Of a stretch of DNA of 64,000 nt, positions 24,181-33,193 are shown in pieces. The DNA is from JADJPO01 sp963724535. Its GTDB lineage: Bacteria > Actinomycetota > Actinomycetes > Actinomycetales > Kineosporiaceae. The notes under the pieces were generated by a model, which was not told the DNA's origin, did not search any database, and worked only from the letters and a program-made list of their open reading frames with translations. Positions within the stretch are counted from its first letter, which is position 1. Every line of letters starts with the position of its first letter. Both the position numbers and the translations under genes were made by a program. The DNA lies in contig CAVRVD010000017.1 in the NCBI GenBank assembly GCA_963724535.1, positions 372,001 to 436,000 of the forward strand, given 5' to 3'.

Positions 24181-26663
24181 GCGTCGACCACACCCTCGAC
24201 CCGGCGGACGGCGCCGAGCACGTGGTCGAGGTGCGCCGGGTCGCCCATCTCGAACGTGAACCGGGAGATCGCCATCCGGTCGCCGCTAGTGGCGACGTTG
24301 GCCGCCAGGATGTTCACATGGTTGTCGGACAGCACCCGCGTGATGTCGGCCAGCAGCCGGTTCCGGTCCAGGGCCTCGACCGCGATCTGGACGAGGAAGA
24401 CGCTGCCGGCCGTCGGCGCCCACTCCACCTCGACCATCCGCTCCGGCTGGGTGCGCAGCGCGACGACGTTGCCGCAGCCGGTGCGGTGCACCGAGACCCC
24501 GCTACCCCGGGTGACGAACCCGACGATCGGGTCGCCCGGCACGGGGGTGCAGCACTTGGCGAGCTTGACCCACACGTCCTCGACACCGCGCACGGTGACC
24601 CCGGGGTCGCCGATCCGGGTGCGTCGGGCCCGGCTCGGGGTGGCCGCCTCGGCCAGATCCTCCTCCGCGCCCTCCTCGCCGCCGAGGGAGTGCACCAGCC
24701 GACTGACCACGCCGGATGCGGTGATGTGGCCCTCGCCGACGGCCGCGTACAGCGCCGAGACGTCGACGTAGCGAAGCTCCTGGGCCAGTCCGGCCATCGA
24801 CTCGTGCGACAGCAGCCGCTGGATCGGCAGGTGCTGCTTGCGCATCGCCCGGGCGATGGCGTCCTTGCCCTGCTCGATGGCCTCCTCGCGGCGCTCCTTG
24901 GAGAACCACTGCCGGATCTTGTTGCGGGCCCGCGGGCTGCGCACGAAGGTGAGCCAGTCACGGCTGGGCCCGGCGCCGTCCGCCTTCGAGGTGAAGACCT
25001 CGACCACGTCGCCGTTGTCGAGCGTGCTCTCCAGCGGCACCAGTCGTCCGTTCACCCGGGCACCCATGCACCGGTGCCCGACCTCGGTGTGCACCGCATA
25101 GGCGAAGTCGACCGGGGTCGACTCCGCGGGCAGCGCGACCACATCGCCCTTGGGCGTGAAGACGTAGACCTCCTGGGCGTTGATCTCGAACCGCAACGAG
25201 TCCAGGAACTCCCCCGGGTCGGCGGTCTCGCGCTGCCAGTCCAGCAGCTGGCGCAACCAGGTCATGTCGTTGGCGTCGCCGCTGCGGCTGGGGTCGTCCT
25301 TGTACTTCCAGTGGGCGGCCACGCCGTACTCGGCCCTGCGGTGCATCTGGTGGGTGCGGATCTGGATTTCGACCGGCTTGCCCTCCGGGCCGATCACGGT
25401 CGTGTGCAGCGACTGGTACATGTTGAACTTGGGCATCGCGATGTAGTCCTTGAACCGGCCGGGCACCGGGTTCCATCGCGCGTGTAGCGACCCGAGCACG
25501 GCATAGCAGTCCCGCACCGACTCGACCAGCACCCGCACCCCGACCAGGTCGTAGATCTCCGCGAACTCGCGGCCCCGCACGATCATCTTCTGGTAGACGG
25601 AGTAGTAGTGCTTGGGTCGCCCGGTCACGCTCGCCTTGATCTTGGCGGCCCGCAGATCGGCACCGACCTGCTCGCGCACCTGAGCCAGGTAGTCCTCGCG
25701 GGCTGGGGCGCGTTCGGCGACCAGGCGCACGATCTCGTCGTAGACCTTGGGGTGCAGCGCCGCGAAGGACAGGTCCTCCAGCTCCCACTTGATCGTGTTC
25801 ATGCCGAGCCGGTGGGCCAGCGGGGCGTAGATCTCCAGGGTCTCCTTGGCCTTGCGCTCGGCCGAGGCCTGCGGCACGTACCGCCAGGTGCGGGCGTTGT
25901 GCAACCTGTCGGCCAGCTTGATCACCAGGACCCGGATGTCCTTGGCCATCGCGACCACCATCTTGCGGACGGTCTCGGCCTGGGCGGCGTCGCCGTAGGT
26001 GACCTTGTCCAGCTTGGTGACCCCATCGACCAGCCGAGTGACCTCGGCGCCGAAGTCCTTCTCCAGCTGGGCGAGGGTGTAGGAGGTGTCCTCGACCGTG
26101 TCGTGCAGCAGGGCGGCAGCCAGGGTCGGCGGGGTCATCCCGAGCTCGGCCAGGATCGAGGCCACGGCCACCGGGTGGGTGATGTACGGGTCGCCGCTGT
26201 TGCGCTTCTGACCCGCGTGCGCCTTCGCAGCGGCTTCGAAGGCCCGCTCGATCAGCCCGACGTCGGCCTTGGGATGGGTGCTGCGCACAGTGCGCAGCAG
26301 CGGGTCCAGCAGCGGAGAGGTGCTGGCGGACCGTCCGGAGCCGAACCGGGCGATCCGGGACAGCACCCGACTGGTCGCCGGCAACCCTTCGGTGCTGTGG
26401 CCCAGCCGGTGGCGTGGAGGTGCGGACGCCGGGGGATCCGTGGCTGCGTCCGGCGTTGCCTCGGTGGGCGTCGGTTCGACGGCGTCCTGGGCCCGATCCG
26501 GTTCGGGGTGGGGAGCGTCGTCCACTGCTCGGCCGTTCGGGCCCGTCCCGTTTTGCTGGACGGACGTGCGGGAGGACGCGGTCGGTCCGGCAGGGCCGGC
26601 CGGGTGCACGGCAGCCGGCGCGTCCGCGTCCGGCTCGATCGCCGCGACCACGTCCTCTGCCAT
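24147..26663 (-). CDS. relA: Bifunctional (p)ppGpp synthetase/hydrolase RelA/SpoT
   Basis: An 838-residue RSH protein. After a low-complexity N-terminus (about 110 residues) come the HD hydrolase domain with AALLHDTVEDTSYTL, the synthetase domain with RPKHYYSVYQKM and the FKDYIAMPKFNMYQSLHTTV span, the TGS domain (VYVFTPKGDVVALP), the conserved-cysteine region (KLAKCCTPVPGDPIVGF) and a C-terminal ACT domain. Both catalytic centres look intact. ATG start with GGAGG. Overlaps the AbiEi-like gene at its 3' end. Confidence 0.97.
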   Translation of the reverse strand: MAEDVVAAIEPDADAPAAVHPAGPAGPTASSRTSVQQNGTGPNGRAVDDAPHPEPDRAQDAVEPTPTEATPDAATDPPASAPPRHRLGHSTEGLPATSRVLSRIARFGSGRSASTSPLLDPLLRTVRSTHPKADVGLIERAFEAAAKAHAGQKRNSGDPYITHPVAVASILAELGMTPPTLAAALLHDTVEDTSYTLAQLEKDFGAEVTRLVDGVTKLDKVTYGDAAQAETVRKMVVAMAKDIRVLVIKLADRLHNARTWRYVPQASAERKAKETLEIYAPLAHRLGMNTIKWELEDLSFAALHPKVYDEIVRLVAERAPAREDYLAQVREQVGADLRAAKIKASVTGRPKHYYSVYQKMIVRGREFAEIYDLVGVRVLVESVRDCYAVLGSLHARWNPVPGRFKDYIAMPKFNMYQSLHTTVIGPEGKPVEIQIRTHQMHRRAEYGVAAHWKYKDDPSRSGDANDMTWLRQLLDWQRETADPGEFLDSLRFEINAQEVYVFTPKGDVVALPAESTPVDFAYAVHTEVGHRCMGARVNGRLVPLESTLDNGDVVEVFTSKADGAGPSRDWLTFVRSPRARNKIRQWFSKERREEAIEQGKDAIARAMRKQHLPIQRLLSHESMAGLAQELRYVDVSALYAAVGEGHITASGVVSRLVHSLGGEEGAEEDLAEAATPSRARRTRIGDPGVTVRGVEDVWVKLAKCCTPVPGDPIVGFVTRGSGVSVHRTGCGNVVALRTQPERMVEVEWAPTAGSVFLVQIAVEALDRNRLLADITRVLSDNHVNILAANVATSGDRMAISRFTFEMGDPAHLDHVLGAVRRVEGVVDAYRMSGSTQSS

Positions 26664-26696
26664 TCAGCGACCTCCAGCGCCGGTGCCTGTCTCAGC

Positions 26697-26702
26697 AGTG
26701 TA
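26697..26702 (-). promoter_or_regulatory. -10 element of relA
   Basis: TACACT on the minus strand, about 35 nt before the relA ATG, leaving a short leader that carries GGAGG. Confidence 0.45.
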
Positions 26703-26754
26703 CGCAGCCGGTCCCGACCAGTGCCGCGCGGCGCCCCCGGACGCCGCGACCCCG

Positions 26755-26862
26755 CACACTGATCTCCACACCCACCGCGAAGATCAGCGTGAACACCACG
26801 GGCTGCCATAGCGACCACTTCCCCGCACACTGATCTCCACACCCAGTGCGAAGATCAGCGTG
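26755..26862. repeat. 71-bp-period palindromic repeat, locus 1 (two copies)
   Basis: Two 37-bp palindromes at 26755-26791 and 26826-26862, start-to-start 71 bp. Each has outer arms CACACTGATCT and AGATCAGCGTG (one mismatch) around a loop ending GCGA. The spacer carries GGCTGCCATAGCGACC. The same element, same spacing and same spacer word recur at 32936-33114. It lies between relA and apt. Confidence 0.9.
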
Positions 26863-26932
26863 GCACCAGGTGGCTGCCGTCCAGGAGCGTCGTCGTGGCC
26901 CCAAAACACTCCGGCACGAGGCCACACGGGCA

Positions 26933-26956
26933 AACGGCTAGACGGCTAGACGGCTA
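26933..26956. repeat. ACGGCTAG x3 tandem at the apt stop
   Basis: Three 8-bp copies of ACGGCTAG; the apt stop codon TAG is taken from the copy nearest the gene. Because 8 is not a multiple of 3, the copies provide stops in more than one frame. Confidence 0.7.
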
Positions 26957-27488
26957 GCAGAGCCTGCACCGACCGCCCGGGCAACCGGTCCCGCCCGGAC
27001 AGCCCAGCCAGCTCCAGTAGCACCGCGACCGCAGTGACCTCTGAGCCCAGTTGCTCCAGCAGGGAGCAGGCGGCGGCCGCCGTCCCGCCCGTGGCCAGCA
27101 CGTCGTCGACGAGCAGCACCCGGTGGCCAGGGCCGACGCCGTCGATGTGCATCTCGATCTCGGCCTGGCCGTACTCCAGGTCGTAGGCGGCAGTCACCGT
27201 GGTGTGTGGCAGTTTGCCTCTCTTGCGCAGCGGCACGAACCCGACCCCCAGGGCCAGGGCCACCGGCGCGGCGAGGATGAACCCGCGGGCCTCGATCCCG
27301 GCCACCACATCCACCTGGCCGCGGTACGGCTCGACGAACGCCTCGATCACCTCGGCGAACAGGCCAGCGTCGGCGAGCAGCGGGGTGATGTCCTGGAACT
27401 GGATGCCCGGGGTCGGGTAGTCCGGCACCACCCGGATCCGGTCCCGAACCCGATCGGCCAGGTCCAGGCCGGACTCCACCTCGTTCAC
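26946..27488 (-). CDS. apt: Adenine phosphoribosyltransferase
   Basis: A 180-residue APRT that makes AMP from adenine and PRPP. The PRPP-binding loop VLLVDDVLATGGT, FQDITPLL and GIEARGFI are diagnostic. GTG start overlaps the secF stop (GTGA), so it is translationally coupled to secDF, the same order as in mycobacteria. The C-terminus is short and ends at the tandem ACGGCTAG repeat. Confidence 0.96.
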   Translation of the reverse strand: MNEVESGLDLADRVRDRIRVVPDYPTPGIQFQDITPLLADAGLFAEVIEAFVEPYRGQVDVVAGIEARGFILAAPVALALGVGFVPLRKRGKLPHTTVTAAYDLEYGQAEIEMHIDGVGPGHRVLLVDDVLATGGTAAAACSLLEQLGSEVTAVAVLLELAGLSGRDRLPGRSVQALLAV

Positions 27489-28648
27489 CGGCGCCGTCCA
27501 GACCGCTTGGGCTGCTGACGCTGACCGGTCCGGGGACGCGCCGGCCGGCCACCGGTGGACGTCGCCGCCGGCTCACGCACCGTGTCCCCCGCGGCGCGAA
27601 GCTCCTCGCCCTCCTCGAGGGCGGACTCCTCACCGACGGACTCCTCGCTCGCCGCCAGCCCCGGCTCCCCGTCCTGCTGGCGGCGTCGCCGCGCCACCCG
27701 CTCCGCCTGGGCCCGCACCCGGGGGTCACGCTCACGCAGCTGCGCCAGCAGCGGGGTGGCGATGAAGATCGAGGAGTAGGTCCCGGCGGCGATGCCGACG
27801 AACAGGGCCAGGGCGATGTCCTTCAGCGTGCCGGCGCCGAGCAGGAAGGCGCCGATGAACAGGATCGCCGCCACCGGCAGCAGCGCCACCACCGAGGTGT
27901 TGATGGACCGGACCAGGGTCTGGTTGACGGCGCGGTTGGCGGCCTCGGCGAAGGTGCGTTTGGTGGAGGCCATCACGTGCTCGGTGTTCTCCCGCACCTT
28001 GTCGAAGACGACGACGGTGTCGTAGAGGGAGTAGCCGAGGATGGTCAGGAAGCCGATCACCGACGCGGGGGTGACCTCGAAGCCGACCAGCGCGTAGACG
28101 CCGACGGTCAGCAGCAGGTCGTGCAGCAGGGCGACCAGGGCTGCCACGGCCATCGTCCAGGTTCGGAAGTACAGGGTGATCACCAGCGTGACCAGGACAA
28201 GGAAGACGATCAGGCCGGTCAGCGCCTGGCGGGTGACGTCGGCACCCCAGGTCGGCCCGACGAAGCTCTGCGAGATCGTGTCCGGCTGCACCTGGTAGGC
28301 CTGCGCCAGCGCGTCGCGCACCTGGGGCAGCTGGGTGTCATCCAGGCGGTCGGCCTGAACCCGCATGCTGTCTTGGTTGAGTCGGCTGACCCGCACTTGC
28401 GCCCCAGGCACGACCGAGGCGACCGCCTGCTCCCCGGCGAGCTCGCTGGTCACCGAGGTGCCGGAGATGCGGAACTCGGTGCCGCCGCGGAACTCGATGC
28501 CCGGGTTCAGCCCGCGGATGCCCACCGCCAGCGCGCTGACCAGCATCAGGGCAGCGGCGACCAGGTACCACAGCCGACGCCGTCCGACGAAGTCGAACGA
28601 CGTCCGCCCGCTGTACAGGTCGTTGCCCAGCTTGGCGAAGCTCGGCAT
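27485..28648 (-). CDS. secF: Protein translocase subunit SecF
   Basis: A 387-residue membrane protein with six predicted helices. The N-terminal helix is followed by the periplasmic P1-like segment GIEFRGGTEFRISG, and the RND-type core contains TILGYSLYDTVVVFDKVREN and the NRAVNQTLVRSINTS loop. The C-terminus is a long charged cytosolic tail (about residues 300-387). ATG start overlaps the secD stop by one base (TGATG). SecDF uses proton motive force to drive late steps of protein export. Confidence 0.96.
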   Translation of the reverse strand: MPSFAKLGNDLYSGRTSFDFVGRRRLWYLVAAALMLVSALAVGIRGLNPGIEFRGGTEFRISGTSVTSELAGEQAVASVVPGAQVRVSRLNQDSMRVQADRLDDTQLPQVRDALAQAYQVQPDTISQSFVGPTWGADVTRQALTGLIVFLVLVTLVITLYFRTWTMAVAALVALLHDLLLTVGVYALVGFEVTPASVIGFLTILGYSLYDTVVVFDKVRENTEHVMASTKRTFAEAANRAVNQTLVRSINTSVVALLPVAAILFIGAFLLGAGTLKDIALALFVGIAAGTYSSIFIATPLLAQLRERDPRVRAQAERVARRRRQQDGEPGLAASEESVGEESALEEGEELRAAGDTVREPAATSTGGRPARPRTGQRQQPKRSGRRR

Positions 28649-30567
28649 CAGCTTCCCTCCCCCGCGTCGCCGCGGCGCTGGGCCGATGGCTCTTCGATGA
28701 CGGCCGTGGTCGAACGGCTCGCGCGTTCGGCCGCGGCCCGCCGCTCGGCGATGGTGCCCGTCCCGGCGGGACGGGCGGTCGGCGTGCGGGCGGGGGTGCG
28801 GACGACGCCGCGACCGGCGTAGCGCACGGACCGGCCGAGATGTTCGGCGTCGAACCCGGACAGCCGGTGTCCACCGCCGAAGAACTCGGTCCGGGCCAGC
28901 AGGGTGACCATCGGCTTGGTGAACAGGAAGACCACCAGGACGTCGATCAGTGTGGTCAGCCCGAGCGTGAACGCGAAGCCGCGCACACCGCCGACCGCGA
29001 GCACAAACAGCACGGTGGCGGCCAACAGGCTGACCGCGTCGGAGATGAGGATGGTCCGCCGGGCCCGGGCCCAGGCGAGCTCGACGGCCGCCGCCAGACT
29101 GCGCCCCTCGCGCACCTCGTCCCGGATGCGTTCGAAGTAGACGATGAACGAGTCGGCAGTGATGCCGATCGCCACGATCAGGCCGGCGACGCCGGGCAGG
29201 CTCAGCCGGTAGCCCTGCCGCCAGCCGAGCAGCACCACGACGCCGTAGGTGAACAGCGCGGCGACCATCAGGCTGGCCACGGTGACCATGCCCAGGGCCC
29301 GGTACTGCAGCAGCGAGTAGACGACGACAAGCAACAGGCCGATCAGGCCGGCCAGCAGGCCGTTGCGCAGCTGCTCGCTGCCCAGGGTGGCCGAGATCTG
29401 GTTCTCGGTGGAGGTGTCGAAGGAGATCGGCAGCGCACCGAACTTCAGCTGGTTGGCCAGCGCCTGGGCGCTGGCCTGGGTGAAGTCGCCGGTGATCTGG
29501 GCCCGACCGTCGGGGATCACGCCTTCCATCCGGGGAGCAGAGATGACCAGGTTGTCGAGCACGATCCCGAACTGGTTGCGCGGCGGGTCGAGCGGGAACA
29601 GCCGCGCGCTGATCGTGGCGAAGTCCGTGGTGCCGGTACCGTCGAAGGTAAGGTTGATCTGCCACTGGTTCGTGACCTGCCCCGACGAGGTGACTTCGAG
29701 CCCGGCGTTGGCGTCGGTGATGTTCTGACCCTTCACCTCGACCGGCCCGAGGATGAACTTCGCGCCTTCCTCGTCGCAGGCGACAAGGGGCTTGGCGGGG
29801 TCGTTGGCGCGGTTCTGCGCCTCGACGCGGCTCTCGACGCTGACGCAGTCGGTGGCCTCCCACTGGCTCGCCACCGCCTCATCGATCCAGGCCAGGTCAC
29901 TGGCGTCGGTCGGACTCGGCGCGGGACTGGCCCCGGCACTGCCGTCCGGGCTCGCCACACCGCTCGGATCGGCTCCGGCCGGGCCGGTCGGTTCGGCGCC
30001 ACCGGTCGGGGAGGGAGTGGTCGCAGCCTGCAGACCGCCACCGCCGGTGCCTCCCGGCGCGCTCGCCGCGGGATCCGCCGACGACCCACCGCTGGCGGAG
30101 GCCTCGGGGCTGGCCGAGGCCGAGCCGGTCGGAGTCCCGGTCGGCGACGGCTCGGGCGCGACAGCCGGGCCCTCGACGACGAGCACCGGCCGGAACTCCA
30201 GGGCCGCCGACTTCTTGATCGCCTGCCGGGTGGCCTCGTCGATGTTCTTGCCGGGCAGGGTCACCACGATGCTGTCCTGGCCGGACCGGGACACCTCTGC
30301 CTCGGCGACACCGCTGCCGTCGACCCGCTTGCGGATGATCTTGATGGCCTCGTCGATGGTGGCCGGGGTGATTGCGCCCTCTTGCCCGGGCTGCGGGATG
30401 GCCTTGAGGATGAACTCGGTGCCGCCCTCCAGGTCGAGGGCCAGTCGCGGCGTCCACTGGGCGCTGCCCCAGATGACACCGCCGGCGATCAGCCCGTACA
30501 GCACGGCGCCGAGGGCGGCGAGTGCGCCCAGAGCGCGCCAGGGGCGGGAGTAGCTGGAACGCGCCAC
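28648..30567 (-). CDS. secD: Protein translocase subunit SecD
   Basis: A 639-residue protein: N-terminal helix, the LDLEGGTEFIL motif, a periplasmic region interrupted by a Pro/Ala/Ser/Thr/Gly-rich insert of about 85 residues (about 140-225), and a C-terminal six-helix block with GIGITADSFIVYFERIRDEV. A low-complexity insert of this size is common in actinomycete SecD. GTG start. Organised as yajC-secD-secF-apt. Confidence 0.95.
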   Translation of the reverse strand: MARSSYSRPWRALGALAALGAVLYGLIAGGVIWGSAQWTPRLALDLEGGTEFILKAIPQPGQEGAITPATIDEAIKIIRKRVDGSGVAEAEVSRSGQDSIVVTLPGKNIDEATRQAIKKSAALEFRPVLVVEGPAVAPEPSPTGTPTGSASASPEASASGGSSADPAASAPGGTGGGGLQAATTPSPTGGAEPTGPAGADPSGVASPDGSAGASPAPSPTDASDLAWIDEAVASQWEATDCVSVESRVEAQNRANDPAKPLVACDEEGAKFILGPVEVKGQNITDANAGLEVTSSGQVTNQWQINLTFDGTGTTDFATISARLFPLDPPRNQFGIVLDNLVISAPRMEGVIPDGRAQITGDFTQASAQALANQLKFGALPISFDTSTENQISATLGSEQLRNGLLAGLIGLLLVVVYSLLQYRALGMVTVASLMVAALFTYGVVVLLGWRQGYRLSLPGVAGLIVAIGITADSFIVYFERIRDEVREGRSLAAAVELAWARARRTILISDAVSLLAATVLFVLAVGGVRGFAFTLGLTTLIDVLVVFLFTKPMVTLLARTEFFGGGHRLSGFDAEHLGRSVRYAGRGVVRTPARTPTARPAGTGTIAERRAAAERASRSTTAVIEEPSAQRRGDAGEGS

Positions 30568-30675
30568 GCGTCGGTTCTCTTCTCTGGTCTGTCTGCTCGG
30601 TGGTGGTCTGGATCGGTGGTCCGGCTCAGTGCGGCCGGCTCGGCGAGGCGGGCGTCGTCGAGGTGAGCGACCCTG
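30568..30675 (-). other. C/A-rich leader of secD
   Basis: A 108-bp yajC-secD gap whose sense strand repeats ACCACCGA and CAGACC words and carries AGAAGAGAA before the secD GTG. No promoter hexamer is obvious. Confidence 0.35.
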
Positions 30676-30993
30676 CTATGGGGACGGCGCGTCCCCCGAC
30701 CCGGTTCCCGGTTCTTGCGCGGCATCGCCCGCAGGGTCTATGCCGGGGGTGACGATCCGGGCCACGGCCCGGCGGTCCCAGGTGGAGGTCTGCCCGGGGC
30801 CGGTCTCCAGGACCACCGTGTCGTCGACCACCTCGAGGATCGTCCCGAACATCCCGGATGCGGTCATCACCTTGGCACCCGGGGTGATCTGGGACTGGAC
30901 CTGCGCGAACTCCCGTCGCTGACGGCTGGAGCGCTGGAACATGACGGCCATCAGCACGACGGCCATTCCTAGGAAGATGATGCCCGGGTCCAC
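30676..30993 (-). CDS. yajC: Preprotein translocase subunit YajC
   Basis: A 105-residue protein with one N-terminal helix (PGIIFLGMAVVLMAVMF), basic RSSRQRREFAQVQ and the YajC core ITPGAKVMTASGMFGTILEV, then an acidic/proline tail. The GTG at 30993 (VDPGIIF) is chosen: an in-frame start at 31038 would overlap ruvB by 20 bp and add residues unlike the family. 25 bp downstream of ruvB. Confidence 0.9.
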   Translation of the reverse strand: MDPGIIFLGMAVVLMAVMFQRSSRQRREFAQVQSQITPGAKVMTASGMFGTILEVVDDTVVLETGPGQTSTWDRRAVARIVTPGIDPAGDAAQEPGTGSGDAPSP

Positions 30994-31018
30994 CCGAGGG
31001 AGTGTAGGCCAGCCGCGC

Positions 31019-32140
31019 TCACTCTCCGAACAAGCCACCCTGCCGCTCGGCGACGTCGCTGCTCCGTCCGGGCCGACGCGGGGCGGTCAGGCCGAGATGG
31101 CGCCAGGTGGCCGCGGTGGCCACCCGACCCCGTGGCGTACGCCCGAGCAGACCCTCGCGCACCAGGAACGGCTCGGCGACAGTCTCGACGGTCTCGGGCT
31201 CCTCCCCCACCGCGACCGCCAGTGTGGACAGCCCGACGGGGCCGCCGTCGAAGCGGCGGCACAGGGCCTCGAGCACTGACCGGTCCAGCCGGTCCAGCCC
31301 CCGCTCGTCGACCGCGTACACCTGCAGGGCCGCCCGTGCGGCGGGCAGATCCGCCACTCCGTCACCGCGCACCTGGGCCCAGTCACGCACCCGGCGCAGC
31401 AGCCGGTTGGCGATCCGTGGGGTGCCACGCGCGCGACCGGCGATCTCGGCGCCGCCGTCGGCTGTGAGCCGGACGCCGAGCAGGCCGGCCGAGCGGGTCA
31501 GCACCTGCTCCAGTTCGTCGGCGGAGTAGAAGTCGAGGTGACCGGTGAACCCGAACCGGTCGCGCAGCGGTCCGGGCAGCATTCCGGCCCGGGTGGTGGC
31601 CCCGACGATGGTGAACGGCGCCAGGTCGAGGGGGATCGCGGTCGCCCCGGGGCCCTTGCCGACCACCACGTCGACCCGGAAGTCCTCCATCGCGACGTAG
31701 AGCATCTCCTCGGCCGGGCGGGCCATCCGGTGGATCTCGTCGAGGAAGAGCACCTCACCCGTCTCGAGGGAGGACAGGACGGCGGCCAGGTCACCGGCGT
31801 GCTGGATCGCCGGTCCGCTGGTCACCCGCAGCGGCGCCCCGAGCTCCGCCGCAATGATCATCGCCAGGGTGGTCTTGCCGAGGCCGGGCGGACCGGACAG
31901 CAGGACGTGGTCGGGGGTGTGACCACGGCCGCGGGCCGCCTCGAGCACCAGGGAGAGCTGGTCGCGCACCACACGCTGACCGACGAACTCCGCCAACCGC
32001 CGGGGGCGCAGGGCGCTCTCCGCAGCCCGCTCCTCGGCCCCCGCGTCGGGGTCGACGAGGGAGGACACCACCTCCTGGTCGCCGTCCTCGCTCCCGGTCC
32101 CGGTGACCTGCCCCGTCCGGGCGTCGGTGGGGCGGCTCAT
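31019..32140 (-). CDS. ruvB: Holliday junction branch migration helicase RuvB
   Basis: A 373-residue AAA+ motor. RPRRLAEFVGQ, Walker A GPPGLGKTTLA, Walker B LFLDEIHRM, sensor GATTRAGMLPGPLRDRFGF and the C-terminal winged helix ending in GRVATAATWRHLGL are clear. It starts in an ATGA overlap with the ruvA stop. Extra residues at the N-terminus (about 35) are typical of actinomycetes. Confidence 0.97.
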   Translation of the reverse strand: MSRPTDARTGQVTGTGSEDGDQEVVSSLVDPDAGAEERAAESALRPRRLAEFVGQRVVRDQLSLVLEAARGRGHTPDHVLLSGPPGLGKTTLAMIIAAELGAPLRVTSGPAIQHAGDLAAVLSSLETGEVLFLDEIHRMARPAEEMLYVAMEDFRVDVVVGKGPGATAIPLDLAPFTIVGATTRAGMLPGPLRDRFGFTGHLDFYSADELEQVLTRSAGLLGVRLTADGGAEIAGRARGTPRIANRLLRRVRDWAQVRGDGVADLPAARAALQVYAVDERGLDRLDRSVLEALCRRFDGGPVGLSTLAVAVGEEPETVETVAEPFLVREGLLGRTPRGRVATAATWRHLGLTAPRRPGRSSDVAERQGGLFGE

Positions 32141-32790
32141 GCGCTGCGTCCCAGGTGCCGCAGCGCCGCGCGCAGCACCCCGGCGACGTCGCCGTCCCGA
32201 ACGCCGTTCGCTCGGTCGTCGGGGGCGCCGGCACCGCCGTTGCGGCCGGTCACCGCGGTCACCGCCTCCCCGGCCTGGCGGGCCGGCCAGCCCAACCCGA
32301 CCAGCGCCTCGACCACCTGGTCCTGCCAGCCCGGTCCGGTGCCGGCCGCGGCGGCCGTACCGGCGGGGGCGCCGTCCGTCGTCGAGACCGGCGGGCCCAG
32401 CCGGTCGGTCAGCTCGAGCACGATCCGCTGCGCCCCCTTGCGCCCGATGCCCGGCACCTTGGTCAGTGCGGTGAGGTCCTGGCCGGCCACGGCGGCCCGC
32501 AGGCCGTCCGGAGTGTGCACGGCGAGCATCGCCAGGGCCAGTCGCGGCCCGATCCCGGAGACCGTCTGCACGGTCTCGAAGCAGTCCCGCTCGTCGCTGT
32601 TGGCGAAGGCGAACAGGGTCAACGCATCCTCACGGACCACCAGAGAGGTCGCCAGCTCCGCCTCCTGCCCGACCCGCAACTCCGCCAGCGTGGCCGGTGT
32701 GGCCTGGACCAGCAGCCCGACGCCGCCGACCTCGACCACCGCCGCGTCGAGCCGGACGGCCAACACCCGCCCCCGCACCGATGCGATCAC
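32137..32790 (-). CDS. ruvA: Holliday junction branch migration protein RuvA
   Basis: A 217-residue protein: OB-like domain I (MIASVRGRVLAVRLDAAVVEVGGVG is the span), two helix-hairpin-helix motifs (VSGIGPRLALAML, VPGIGRKGAQRIVLEL), and domain III (VVEALVGLGWPARQAGEAV). The GTG at 32790 has GAGGAGG upstream and matches the family N-terminus. It is separated from ruvC by the 71-bp repeat array and has its own promoter with a palindrome. Confidence 0.96.
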   Translation of the reverse strand: MIASVRGRVLAVRLDAAVVEVGGVGLLVQATPATLAELRVGQEAELATSLVVREDALTLFAFANSDERDCFETVQTVSGIGPRLALAMLAVHTPDGLRAAVAGQDLTALTKVPGIGRKGAQRIVLELTDRLGPPVSTTDGAPAGTAAAAGTGPGWQDQVVEALVGLGWPARQAGEAVTAVTGRNGGAGAPDDRANGVRDGDVAGVLRAALRHLGRSA

Positions 32791-32843
32791 GCCGTCCTCC
32801 TCGCCGTGCCGACCAGCGCCGGGCATGACACCCAGCCCGGCTC

Positions 32844-32864
32844 CGTACAGGTGTACGAAGACTA
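32844..32864 (-). promoter_or_regulatory. ruvAB promoter with LexA-like palindrome
   Basis: On the minus strand a TAGTCT -10 element (32864-32859) is followed one base later by the palindrome 32844-32857 (CGTACA and TGTACG around two central bases, 14 bp), which therefore covers the predicted transcription start. Actinobacterial LexA boxes are usually CGAAC-N4-GTTCG; this differs at the inner position, so LexA binding is a hypothesis. Confidence 0.45.
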
Positions 32865-32923
32865 GCCTGCCTTGGGCCGGCCGCCGCAGCGCCGCGCCGT
32901 TCTCCTGTACGACCACATCCGCA

Positions 32924-33114
32924 CACAGTGATCTACACAGTGATCTCCACACCAAGCGCGAAGATCACCGTGCACACCAACGGCTGCCATAGCGACCGCA
33001 CCAGCACACAATGACCTCCACACCCAGCGTGAAGATCACCGTGTACGCCAACGGCTGCCATAGCGACCGCACCAGCACACAGTGATCTCCACCCCCAGCG
33101 CGAAGATCACTGTG
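32924..33114. repeat. 71-bp-period palindromic repeat, locus 2 (three copies plus a half)
   Basis: Palindromes of 37 bp at 32936-32972, 33007-33043 and 33078-33114, each start exactly 71 bp from the next, plus a lone left arm (CACAGTGATCT, 32924-32934). The copy at 33078 has perfect 11-bp arms, CACAGTGATCT and AGATCACTGTG. The spacers share GGCTGCCATAGCGACC with locus 1 at 26755. Fills most of the 403-bp ruvC-ruvA gap; nothing else coding is seen there. Confidence 0.92.
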
Positions 33115-33193
33115 TGCGGATCGGTGCTCGCGGAGCCCAGCCCCAACCCAGCCCGGCCACGCCCGAACCCACCCGGACCGACCCGACCCGACC

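Noticed and set aside
26692..26925. Open frames running through the palindromic repeats (also 32965-33480)
   Set aside because: They are by-products of the repeat sequence; the same peptide words recur because the DNA recurs.
26755..33114. CRISPR array at the 71-bp-period repeats
   Set aside because: The spacers are also repeated, copies are only two and three, and no cas genes are present.
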